A stretch of DNA of 41,908 nucleotides from assembly GCA_944326225.1 (NCBI GenBank), contig CALVDI010000018.1:1-41908 (forward strand), given 5' to 3'. Source of the DNA: an uncultured Bacteroidales bacterium. Lineage in GTDB: Bacteria > Bacteroidota > Bacteroidia > Bacteroidales > UBA932. The notes under the pieces are model-generated. The model worked only from the letters and a program-made list of their open reading frames with translations. It was not told where the DNA came from and did not search any database. The position numbers and the translations under genes were made by a program. Below, one piece after another: positions 1 to 7,259 of this stretch; position 1 is the first letter of the stretch, and every line of letters begins with the position of its first letter.

Positions 1-168
1 AACGCCCGCAAGGACGCCAACGACCTGCTGAAGAAGGCCCAGAAGGACGGTATGCCCGAGGATGTGGCCAAGGACGCAGAGAACGACGTGCAGAAGGAGG
101 TTGACAACTTCAACAAGAAGATCGACACCATCCTTGCCAACAAGGAGAAGGAAATAATGACAGTGTAA
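1..168 (+). CDS. frr: Ribosome recycling factor, C-terminal part (partial)
   Basis: The window opens inside a reading frame whose last 55 residues read as the C-terminal helix of ribosome recycling factor, which splits the post-termination ribosome together with EF-G in the cytoplasm. The segments [35 protein letters not shown] and [13 protein letters not shown] follow the family pattern (RRDAND, SQDDVQKLTD, KKIEAALADKEAE in the E. coli protein, from memory). The stop is TAA. The 5' two thirds lie outside the window. A lipoprotein gene starts 11 bp after the stop, so the two may be cotranscribed. Confidence 0.93.
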   Translation, partial: NARKDANDLLKKAQKDGMPEDVAKDAENDVQKEVDNFNKKIDTILANKEKEIMTV

Positions 169-179
169 ACGGTACGGTT

Positions 180-1130
180 ATGAGGAGAATGTGGATAGTT
201 GCAGGCTGTGCGGTGCTGGCGTTTCTGGCTGTGCAGAGCTGTGAAAAGGGCAATCCCGGCCCTTCGGCTCCTCAGCTAAGTACGATTCATGTCAATCAGG
301 ATAAGATAGGCCTCGGACAGCAGGTGGTCTTTACGGTGGAGGATACGGTCGCGATGCGCGGCAGCCTGTATCTGATACAGCCTAGATGGACCGTCAACGG
401 CAATCAGGTGCTGCAGGATTTCACGCATTACGACTTCGAGAACGGGCGCGGCTCATATATGTGTTATTATACTCCTTCGGCTGTAGGCAATATGGATGTC
501 AGGCTGGAAGTGTATATGATATTCAATGATGCTCCTGCAGGAAAGGCCGAGCAGACTGTGTCAGCAGAGAGGAGACTTGAGGTGGTCAAATGCGATGCCC
601 GCACTTCTTTCTGGGGAGACTCGGTCGCTGTCACTATGCACCGTGAGCCAGGTCTGGTGGCCAGTGGAAATGAAGGCGTGTATATCGGGACCGGCTACAG
701 CTCTATTCTGGGAGTGTCATCCATAATGCCGTCGGTCAATCTGGTCTATACTTTCGAGTCACAGGCTGATTCCCTGATGAGGATATCCGAGAGTTTCGCG
801 GCGTCAGCGGACCGTACTGACGGATATAAGTATGTGGCTTCTCTGTTTGAGTTTGCACTCAAGACGCTTGAGACCGAATATGTCGGGACAAGCAGCAGGA
901 AAGTCATCGCCAGCACGGATGACCAGCAGTACCTCAATGCGGCCAACAAGTTTGCCGGAGCCGGTACGCTCACAGATGAGGAACTGGCTTGTCTGGGCGA
1001 GGGTATGGTCAAGGGACTGGTCAGGATAGAGGCCACTATGCGCTCGGCCACTACAGATGTGGTGTTTACCACGGAGGCGGCTCCGGACAGCAACTGCGCT
1101 TACATAGTGCTGACTTATTCGGCCAGATAG
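180..1130 (+). CDS. Putative lipoprotein of unknown function
   Basis: A 316-residue protein not recognised as any family. It begins with a lipoprotein signal: basic MRR, a hydrophobic stretch (WIVAGCAVLAFLAV) and a lipobox QSC at about residue 21, so it should be exported and lipid-anchored. After the Cys there is a short linker rich in Pro/Gly/Ser and then a beta-rich middle with an Ig-like look (residues about 35-130), followed by a mostly helical C-terminal half. The ATG at 180 is supported by the signal peptide. It follows frr by 11 bp and ends base-to-base against the convergent DAHP synthase gene, with no spacer and no visible terminator between them. Confidence 0.75.
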   Translation: MRRMWIVAGCAVLAFLAVQSCEKGNPGPSAPQLSTIHVNQDKIGLGQQVVFTVEDTVAMRGSLYLIQPRWTVNGNQVLQDFTHYDFENGRGSYMCYYTPSAVGNMDVRLEVYMIFNDAPAGKAEQTVSAERRLEVVKCDARTSFWGDSVAVTMHREPGLVASGNEGVYIGTGYSSILGVSSIMPSVNLVYTFESQADSLMRISESFAASADRTDGYKYVASLFEFALKTLETEYVGTSSRKVIASTDDQQYLNAANKFAGAGTLTDEELACLGEGMVKGLVRIEATMRSATTDVVFTTEAAPDSNCAYIVLTYSAR

Positions 1131-2171
1131 TTACTTATTGATCTGCCGCTCCATGGAGGCGCGGTGAATCAGATTGAAGACCTCGGTGATGAAAGACTCG
1201 TCGAGGTCTTTTTCTTGTGCCAGGGCGCGTACTTTGGCCAGCACTGAGTTCCAGCGGCCGGTCTGCAGGACGGTCAGTCCGCTTTTCTCCTTGACCTCGC
1301 CGATGGCTTCGGATATCTTCATCCGCTCGGCCAGCAGGTCTATCAGCGAGGAGTCTATCCTGTCGATATCGCTGCGCAGGCTGTCCAGGGCCGCTGCGGC
1401 TTCCGCTCCGGGAGCGGAGTTGCCGCGCATCTTCAACGAGCCCAGAAGCTGTGCCAGTTCAGCAGGAGTTATCTGCTGCGCGGCATCGCTCAGGGCCTTG
1501 TCCGGGTCCGGGTGTACCTCTATCATCAGGCCGTCGAATCCCAGGGCCATGGCCTGCTGCGACAGACTTCTGACCAGGTCGCGCCGCCCTCCGATATGGC
1601 TGGGGTCGCAGAGTACGGGTATTTCGGGCATCCGTCTGTGCAGCTCCACCGGTATCTGCCAGAACGGAGAGTTGCGGTAGATGCTCTCACCGTAGGAGTG
1701 GAAGCCGCGGTGTACGGCGCAGACCAGACCGCAGCCGCAGCCGGAAAGCCGCTCGACGGCTCCCAGCCAGAGTTCGGGATCCGGTACCAGCGGATTCTTG
1801 ACGAATACCGGCAGGCCCGTACCCTTCAGGGCATCGGCTATCTCCTGCACCAGAAACGGATTGCCGGTGGTCCGTGCTCCTATCCATACCGCGTCTATTC
1901 CGTATTTGAGGATTATCTCTACGTGTCTGGCATTAGCCACCTCGGTGATGGTCTTCATGCCGGTGGCCCTGCCCGCATCGCGGAGCCACCGGGCACCGGT
2001 CTCTCCGACTCCCTCGAAGCAGCCGGGATGAGTACGGGGCTTCCAGAGGCCTCCGCGCAGCATCGTGACACCGGCCTTGCTTATGCCCTCAGCCGCCGCC
2101 ATTATCTGTTCCGGGCTCTCCACTCCGCACGGCCCGGCTATTATAAAAGGTATGGGAACGAGTTTACTCAT
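1131..2171 (-). CDS. Bifunctional DAHP synthase / chorismate mutase
   Basis: A 346-residue cytoplasmic enzyme joining the first step of the shikimate pathway (phosphoenolpyruvate plus erythrose 4-phosphate to DAHP) to chorismate-to-prephenate conversion. The N-terminal three quarters is a type I-beta DAHP synthase: FIIAGPCGVES near the start, GARTTGNPFLVQE, FVKNPLVPD, GFHSYGES and CDPSHIGGRRD are its PEP, metal and phosphate motifs. The last about 85 residues (LRSDIDRIDSSLIDLLAER, then GEVKEKSG) are an AroQ-type chorismate mutase. This domain order is the one known from Porphyromonas-type enzymes, where the mutase gives feedback control by prephenate. The ATG at 2171 is chosen because MSKLVPIPF leads directly into the barrel; an upstream in-frame ATG at 2231 would add 20 basic residues unlike the family. 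The start overlaps the stop of the upstream Crp-like gene by eight bases (ATGAGTAA). Confidence 0.93.
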   Translation of the reverse strand: MSKLVPIPFIIAGPCGVESPEQIMAAAEGISKAGVTMLRGGLWKPRTHPGCFEGVGETGARWLRDAGRATGMKTITEVANARHVEIILKYGIDAVWIGARTTGNPFLVQEIADALKGTGLPVFVKNPLVPDPELWLGAVERLSGCGCGLVCAVHRGFHSYGESIYRNSPFWQIPVELHRRMPEIPVLCDPSHIGGRRDLVRSLSQQAMALGFDGLMIEVHPDPDKALSDAAQQITPAELAQLLGSLKMRGNSAPGAEAAAALDSLRSDIDRIDSSLIDLLAERMKISEAIGEVKEKSGLTVLQTGRWNSVLAKVRALAQEKDLDESFITEVFNLIHRASMERQINK

Positions 2172-2751
2172 ACAGCAGTTTCTTGCGTATCTTGCACAGC
2201 CACGACGGCGTGACGTTGAGGTACTGTGCAAGTCTTTTGGATGATATGGAGTTGACGATATCTGGCCTGTGCCTCAGTAGGTTCATATAGCGGTCCTCTG
2301 CTGTGCCGTTGATGAGGGTCAGCTTAGGTTCCAGTGTGTAAAGCCGGTATAGGGCCAGGTCAAGCAGCCAGTGAGTGAAAAACGGTGACTCGCGTTTAAG
2401 GTCTTCCACCTGTTGTGCAGTCAGCCTCAGCACTGTTGAAGATGTCTTGCAGGATTCAATCTGCATGACGGTAGGCTTTCTCATGTACGTAGAATGTAGG
2501 GAGCAGAGAAATGTACCCGGCGGAGCGAAGCCGAATATCTGCTCCTTGTCCTTGACCAGATACAGGAGCTGCAGTACTCCGTCCCGCACAATGTAAAGGT
2601 CGGTATCTATTTTGCCGAAAGGTATCAATATCCCGCCTGGCCTGAGGGTGATGGTATCAGCCAGTTCCAGGATCCGGTCTATCATCTCCATGGGCGGATT
2701 TGCAGAACCTTCGCGCTGTATGATTTCTTTAAAATCAGAGTCTGTTATCAT
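2164..2751 (-). CDS. Small Crp/Fnr-type regulator (copy 1)
   Basis: A 195-residue cytoplasmic transcription factor of the Crp/Fnr superfamily. Residues about 20-120 form the cyclic-nucleotide-binding beta-roll (PFGKIDTDLYIVRDGVLQLL, then FGFAPPGTFLCS), and the C-terminus is a short helix-turn-helix (SSKRLAQYLNVTPSWLCKIR). The ligand pocket is atypical: the E and R/A pair that bind cAMP in CRP is replaced by CSLHSTYMRKPTVMQIESC, so a different ligand or none is likely. The start at 2751 (MITDSDFKEII) fits the family; an earlier ATG at 2835 would add 28 residues and overlap the divergent lipoprotein start. It is divergent from the lipoprotein at 2840 and overlaps the DAHP synthase gene at its 3' end. 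Its close relative is at 9152-9733. Regulation of the neighbouring lipoprotein is inferred from position only. Confidence 0.88.
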   Translation of the reverse strand: MITDSDFKEIIQREGSANPPMEMIDRILELADTITLRPGGILIPFGKIDTDLYIVRDGVLQLLYLVKDKEQIFGFAPPGTFLCSLHSTYMRKPTVMQIESCKTSSTVLRLTAQQVEDLKRESPFFTHWLLDLALYRLYTLEPKLTLINGTAEDRYMNLLRHRPDIVNSISSKRLAQYLNVTPSWLCKIRKKLLYE

Positions 2752-2839
2752 AGGCTGAGTATAAAATATAGTATTAATACAACGATATTTAATTCCAGGA
2801 ACTGTAATTTTGCTCAAAATTATTAAACTTTGCATGTTT
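2752..2839. promoter_or_regulatory. Divergent control region with dyad symmetries
   Basis: The 88 bp between the Crp-like gene (minus) and the lipoprotein (plus) hold three perfect dyads: GTATTAATAC at 2771-2780, TTCCAGGAA at 2793-2801, and AATTTT-GCTC-AAAATT at 2806-2821. A -7-like box AAACTTTG (2825-2832) lies only 8 bp before the lipoprotein ATG. These are candidate operators for the divergent Crp-like protein; assignment is inference. Confidence 0.45.
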
Positions 2840-4664
2840 ATGAAAAAAACCTATCTTTTTTTTTGCAATTTTGGTTTCAGCTATTCTGCTGACGGCAGGC
2901 TGCAATAAGCCGGAGCAAGGGGATGAACCGGGGCCTCAGCCCGGAGACGCTCCTGTGATTGAACTGATTGAACTCAGCGGAAACAATATGACTGTTCCTG
3001 CAGAGGGAGGTCAGGCCGTCATAAAGTACAAGATCGTCAATCCAGTCGAGGGCGGCATGATGTCCGCTGCCTCAAAAGAGGACTGGGTCGGGGAATTTGA
3101 CTGTAACACAGACGGCCAGGTGTCGTTTACAGTGGCTCTTAATGAGACATTGGAGGACAGGAACTCAATACTCACTCTTACCTGCACTTATGGTGAGGAC
3201 GAGGAGAACGTCAATGTTCAGGTCAATCTCATACAGGGAGCCGGATACAAATATACGCTTAAGGCCACTTCTTTCCTAGGGGCATATTACAAAGATACTT
3301 ACGGCAATAACGACGAAGATACCTATGATACCTGGCTGTCGGATGAGCCGTGGGTTGATGAGAAACCTGCTGACGGCGGTACATATTATCTGCTGACTCT
3401 TTATCTGGACGGTGACCCTGTAGATCCTGAGCATCCTCTTCCTGTCCTGGGAACATACACCCTCGGAGAGGAAGGCCGTACCGATGATATGACTATGTCC
3501 ATAGACGAGAGCCACTATGTGACATATCCTGTAGGAAGCGAAAAGAAGACGCTTTATTTTACTGACGGCACTCTTACTGTCAGTCAGGGTGAGGGCAGTA
3601 CTCTGGTGTTTGACGCTGTTCTGACGGATACAAACGGAGACCGTCATCATGTGACCTATTCGGGTAATGCTGAATATATTGTGGCTGACAGCGGCGATCC
3701 TGAACCTCCTGTAGACGGAACTCCTATTCTGGATCATGACGTAACAATGGACGGAGAATATATTGCGGCACGGTATATTTATGGAACAGATGATGTTATG
3801 GAGGTTACCATGACCGTCTCTGATCTTCATGACGCTCAAGGAGCCGTACAGTATCCCGGTTCATGGCTGACTCTGGATGTCTATATGCCGATGAGCAAGG
3901 AGGGGCGCATAGAGCCTGGTGATTATAATGTCACAGAAAACAGCGGTGCTGCCGGAACAATCACAGTAGGGTATTATCAGGATTACGGCGGCAATATTAA
4001 AGTGGCGCAGAAGTCATATATTACAAATTATGAAAGTGAACAGACCGGATGTATCGGCGCCATAACGGAAGGAAGCATGACTGTGTCTGAAAATGCAGGC
4101 GTATATACGGTGGACGTAGACTTTGTGACACTGGAAGGACGGCATATTACGGGGGCAGTGTCGGCTCCTGTGACAGTGACGGATGTGCCTCAGGCCATCT
4201 CTACGCTTACATCAGATGTCACCCTGGATCTTGCCGGTGCGACGGCTTTTGCTTATTATGAGGGAGATTATTATTACAACGGCACGACGGACTGGCTGAT
4301 CTATGTTGACCCTACAACAGGCGAGGACGGTTTCCAGATGGAACTTATCACAGAATCCGTCCCGGCCACAGACGGAATACCTTCCGGTACATATAAAGTG
4401 TCTGCATCCATGACACCGGAAGCCGGGACTTATGTTGCCGGATCAATTTGGAAAGATGAGTGGTCCGGCTCGACATTCCTGGAAGGAACGATGTACCGTT
4501 ACAATATAGTGGATGGTGTGGCGTATGGATTTGCACCTGCGACTTCCGGTGATTTCAATATTACCAACAACGGAGACGGTACTTATGAGATGTCGTTTGC
4601 TTTCACGGATGATAAAGGATATATCTGGAGCGGAGCCTGGTCCGGACCGATTACTATTGAATAG
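2840..4664 (+). CDS. BACON-domain surface lipoprotein with three tandem modules, signal peptide out of frame
   Basis: As sequenced, the ATG at 2840 opens MKKTYLFF but a nine-T tract (2856-2864) shifts the frame and it stops after 22 codons. The long frame runs to 4664. With eight Ts the two join perfectly into MKKTYLFFAILVSAILLTAGC, an ideal lipoprotein signal with lipobox LTAGC, giving about 607 residues. Starting instead at the in-frame TTG (2871) leaves VSAILLTAGC without a charged N-region, which is unconvincing. After the Cys come a Pro/Gly linker and a BACON domain (about residues 40-135, from VIELIELSGNNMTV to NVQVNLIQGAG). Three related modules follow, each ending in a beta pair: TDGTLTVSQGEGS..., TEGSMTVSENAGVY..., TSGDFNITNNGDGTYEMSF.... 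BACON domains are thought to bind glycans or mucin; no catalytic motif is seen. Clear paralogue of the protein at 7260-9122. Confidence 0.82.
2856..2864 (+). repeat. T9 homopolymer in the signal-peptide codons
   Basis: Nine consecutive T after CTATC. It sits between codons for MKKTY and the hydrophobic core. Nine Ts put the lipoprotein out of frame, eight put it in frame. It is either a phase-variable contingency tract or a homopolymer length error in the assembly. Confidence 0.85.
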
Positions 4665-4684
4665 ATACTCGATTGATATGTAGG

Positions 4685-4719
4685 CACCTGCGCCCCGGCA
4701 ATGGGACGCGGGTGTTTTT
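4685..4719 (+). terminator. Rho-independent terminator after the BACON lipoprotein
   Basis: CACCTGCGCCCC pairs with GGGACGCGGGTG (one T.G wobble, one mismatch) around a GGCAAT loop, followed by TTTTT at 4715-4719. It begins 20 bp after the lipoprotein stop. Confidence 0.75.
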
Positions 4720-4835
4720 GTCTGCAGACTTGATGGATGTTACTTGATGTTTGACATGTGTACCTTTGCATGTTGGCTTTGTAATCAGACGCGGCAGAAA
4801 TGCTTGTAATTTGATTAAGAATGTCGGATAAAAAA

Positions 4836-4867
4836 TTTGCAAATCTAATTTAATAAACCTAACTTTA
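4836..4867 (+). promoter_or_regulatory. Bacteroidota-type promoter for the 734-residue lipoprotein
   Basis: TTTG at 4836-4839, a 20 bp spacer, and TAACTTTA at 4860-4867 (one base from TAnnTTTG). Expected start near 4874, about 20 bp before the ATG at 4896. A second perfect -7 box, TACCTTTG, is at 4761-4768 but has no partner at the right distance; its surroundings share the 11-mer CTTTGCATGTT with the region before the lipoprotein at 2840 (2828-2838 and 4763-4773). Confidence 0.6.
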
Positions 4868-4895
4868 CATCCGTAACCCTAAAAACCATCTAATT

Positions 4896-7100
4896 ATGAT
4901 TAAAACTAACTTTTTTTGGCGCATTACCAGCATAGTATGCGCATTTGCCGCGTTGGCGGTTGTCTATTCGTGTTATGACGACACGGATGTTAGAAACTCC
5001 ATAGAGGATCTTTCCGGCCGTGTTGAGGACTTGGAGGAATTCCGCAGTCAGGTAGAAGATGAGATAGCTTCCCTTAACGACATCATCTCCAAGCTTCAGA
5101 ACCAAGTTACAGTAGACAACGTAATACCTAATGGCAACGGCAGTTACACGATCAACTTCTCTGACGGAACAAGTGTGACTATCAGTGACGGTGAGGATGG
5201 TGAGGACGGCAAGACTCCTCCTTCGATTACAGTCTTGGAGGACAACGGAGTGTACTATTGGGCATATGTGAAGGCAGACGGTACCACAGAGTTTATACGT
5301 GATGATGACGGCAACCGTATCCCTGTATCGGCGGAGGCACCGCAGGTACGTATCAACCCGACGACCGGTAACTGGGAGATATCCACGGACGGCGGTCTGA
5401 CCTGGCAGGATACAGGTATGCCTTCGACTGGCGGCTCCGGTGACTCGATGTTCACAGGCGTGACGGAGGACGAGAACAATGTGTATTTCCATTTGCGTGG
5501 AGGAGAGATCATTACTGTTCCTAAGACAACAGAGTTGAACTTTGATTTCGGCACTGATGAGGAGATTCTCTATTTTGCTGCAGGTGAAAGCAAGACTTTG
5601 GATTACAGAATGAGTGGAGCTGAAACAGTGGTGATTACCAAGCCCGACGGATGGAAAGCGGCTGTAGAGAGCGAGGGCTTTGTTATTACCGCTCCTGTGG
5701 CGGAGAACACATTTGCTGAGACTGAGGGTGTGGTAAGCGTTATCCTTACTGCAGCCAACGGTCAGAGTCTCATCGCCAATCTTGAAGTTGCCGTAGGCGA
5801 GCCTGTGGTTGACGATGTATTCAGTATCGAGGTCCCCGTCGATGAGATCGGCTCAACCAGTGCAAGGGTGATTGCTTCATGCAGTGACGCCGATATGACA
5901 TGGAGCTCGCAGATAATGACTCAGGACGACTTCGATTACTATGTGGTCGACAAGGCTTATATGGAAGAATATTTCATAGAGCTCCTTGAAAGTACCGCAG
6001 CGTATTACGGATATGCATCATTGGCAGAACTTCTTCCCGATTTCCTTTATGTAGGTACGTATATCGATGATTATGTATATTCAGGCCTGTATTCCGAGAC
6101 CAAGTACCTGACATATTCGGTAGGTATGGATTACGAGGCCAACTATACCACTGAGTTCTACTGGGGTCCTGAGTTCACTACAACAGCAATCCAGGTGGGT
6201 GACCTGACATTTGACATCGATGTGACTCCTCAGACGACCAGTGTAATAATGGATATCTATCCTTCAGACAAAGAGGCGTATTATTTTGCTACAGTTATCG
6301 ACAACTCATTCTATGAGGCGGGTTATGAAGACAGTGATATAATGCAGGAGATATGCAGCAATTACAGCTGGATGCTGCCTTACTATGCACTGCAAGGAGA
6401 TGTAACGGGGTATCAGGTAAGTGGCATGACGCCTGAAACGCAATACTATGCGGTGGCCTTCGGAGTAGATGTCAATACTTATACCTACAATTCGGAGATG
6501 ACTAAAGTTTCGTTCGAGACAACAGCCCCTCAGCCTACTGATGCATATGCTACAGCCAGCATGGACAATTACTGGTCCATCGATGATCTTTCCGCATACA
6601 ATCCGGACTATGCAGGTCTCCTGCAGGATCCTACGAATCCCGTTCTTGCAGCGGTAGACTTTGAGTACAACGAGGAGGCTACTTCCTGCGTATACATTCT
6701 GTGGATAGGCGATCTTTCAAGTTACGATTACGATGAACTGTATTCGGCAACTTTGGGGCAAGGAGACAATGCGTACAAGGGAGATCCTGCGCCTCTGTTC
6801 TATGTGGCATTTGACAGTGATCCTACGACACTTTGTGTAATCGCTGTGGATGCTAATGGCAACTATGGTGATATGTATACCGAAGTTGTTACATTCCCGG
6901 AGAGCGGTAAGTCTACAAACTATGCTCTGTTCGACGAGTACTACAATGCGATTATGGGCTACAGCTATGCTGCAAGAACCTCCGTTCCTGCTTTCGGCAA
7001 GAGCGTAAACTATGTAGAGCGCGAGATTCCTCAGGTTGTGACTCTGAAGGCGCAGAAGGCGGCCGGTGAGAAGATTACAAAAGTTATCTCAAACAAATAA
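4896..7100 (+). CDS. DUF4988-like coiled-coil surface lipoprotein
   Basis: A 734-residue exported lipoprotein: signal MIKTNFFWRITSIVCAFAAL with lipobox VYSC at about residue 26. Residues about 28-70 are an acidic coiled coil (SIEDLSGRVEDLEEFRSQVE and on), followed by GSYTINFSDGTSVTISDGED and an Asp/Gly-rich collagen-like GEDGEDGK. This N-terminal arrangement is the one known as DUF4988 in Bacteroidota lipoproteins. A BACON/Ig-like domain covers about residues 208-305. From about 310 there are repeated beta modules of FN3/Ig type carrying helical insertions (for example FDYYVVDKAYMEEYFIELLE) and ending in phrases such as ETQYYAVAFGVDV. Very Tyr/Asp-rich. No catalytic motif. It has its own promoter upstream and a strong terminator downstream, so it is probably transcribed alone. 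The 678-residue protein at 22890 shares the module type, and a fragment at 9805-9855 matches its LFDEYYNAIMG segment. Confidence 0.8.
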   Translation: MIKTNFFWRITSIVCAFAALAVVYSCYDDTDVRNSIEDLSGRVEDLEEFRSQVEDEIASLNDIISKLQNQVTVDNVIPNGNGSYTINFSDGTSVTISDGEDGEDGKTPPSITVLEDNGVYYWAYVKADGTTEFIRDDDGNRIPVSAEAPQVRINPTTGNWEISTDGGLTWQDTGMPSTGGSGDSMFTGVTEDENNVYFHLRGGEIITVPKTTELNFDFGTDEEILYFAAGESKTLDYRMSGAETVVITKPDGWKAAVESEGFVITAPVAENTFAETEGVVSVILTAANGQSLIANLEVAVGEPVVDDVFSIEVPVDEIGSTSARVIASCSDADMTWSSQIMTQDDFDYYVVDKAYMEEYFIELLESTAAYYGYASLAELLPDFLYVGTYIDDYVYSGLYSETKYLTYSVGMDYEANYTTEFYWGPEFTTTAIQVGDLTFDIDVTPQTTSVIMDIYPSDKEAYYFATVIDNSFYEAGYEDSDIMQEICSNYSWMLPYYALQGDVTGYQVSGMTPETQYYAVAFGVDVNTYTYNSEMTKVSFETTAPQPTDAYATASMDNYWSIDDLSAYNPDYAGLLQDPTNPVLAAVDFEYNEEATSCVYILWIGDLSSYDYDELYSATLGQGDNAYKGDPAPLFYVAFDSDPTTLCVIAVDANGNYGDMYTEVVTFPESGKSTNYALFDEYYNAIMGYSYAARTSVPAFGKSVNYVEREIPQVVTLKAQKAAGEKITKVISNK

Positions 7101-7126
7101 CCGGCACGCGAATGTGTTTGAAATGG

Positions 7127-7155
7127 AGGCCCGTGATTCTTTCACGGGCCTTTTT
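7127..7155 (+). terminator. Rho-independent terminator
   Basis: Perfect stem AGGCCCGTGA / TCACGGGCCT around TTCTT, ending in five Ts (7151-7155). It starts 27 bp after the stop of the 734-residue lipoprotein. Confidence 0.92.
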
Positions 7156-7259
7156 CATAGGGGGCGATTCTCCTTATGCGGAGAATATGAAGTAGTACAC
7201 ATATTTTCAATTCTGTAAAGAGTTATTTTGCAGTTGTAATTACTAAAATCTCTATTACT

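Noticed and set aside
2871-2873. TTG at 2871 as the true start of the first BACON lipoprotein
   Set aside because: It leaves a ten-residue uncharged leader before the lipobox Cys, whereas an eight-T tract restores a complete signal from the ATG at 2840.
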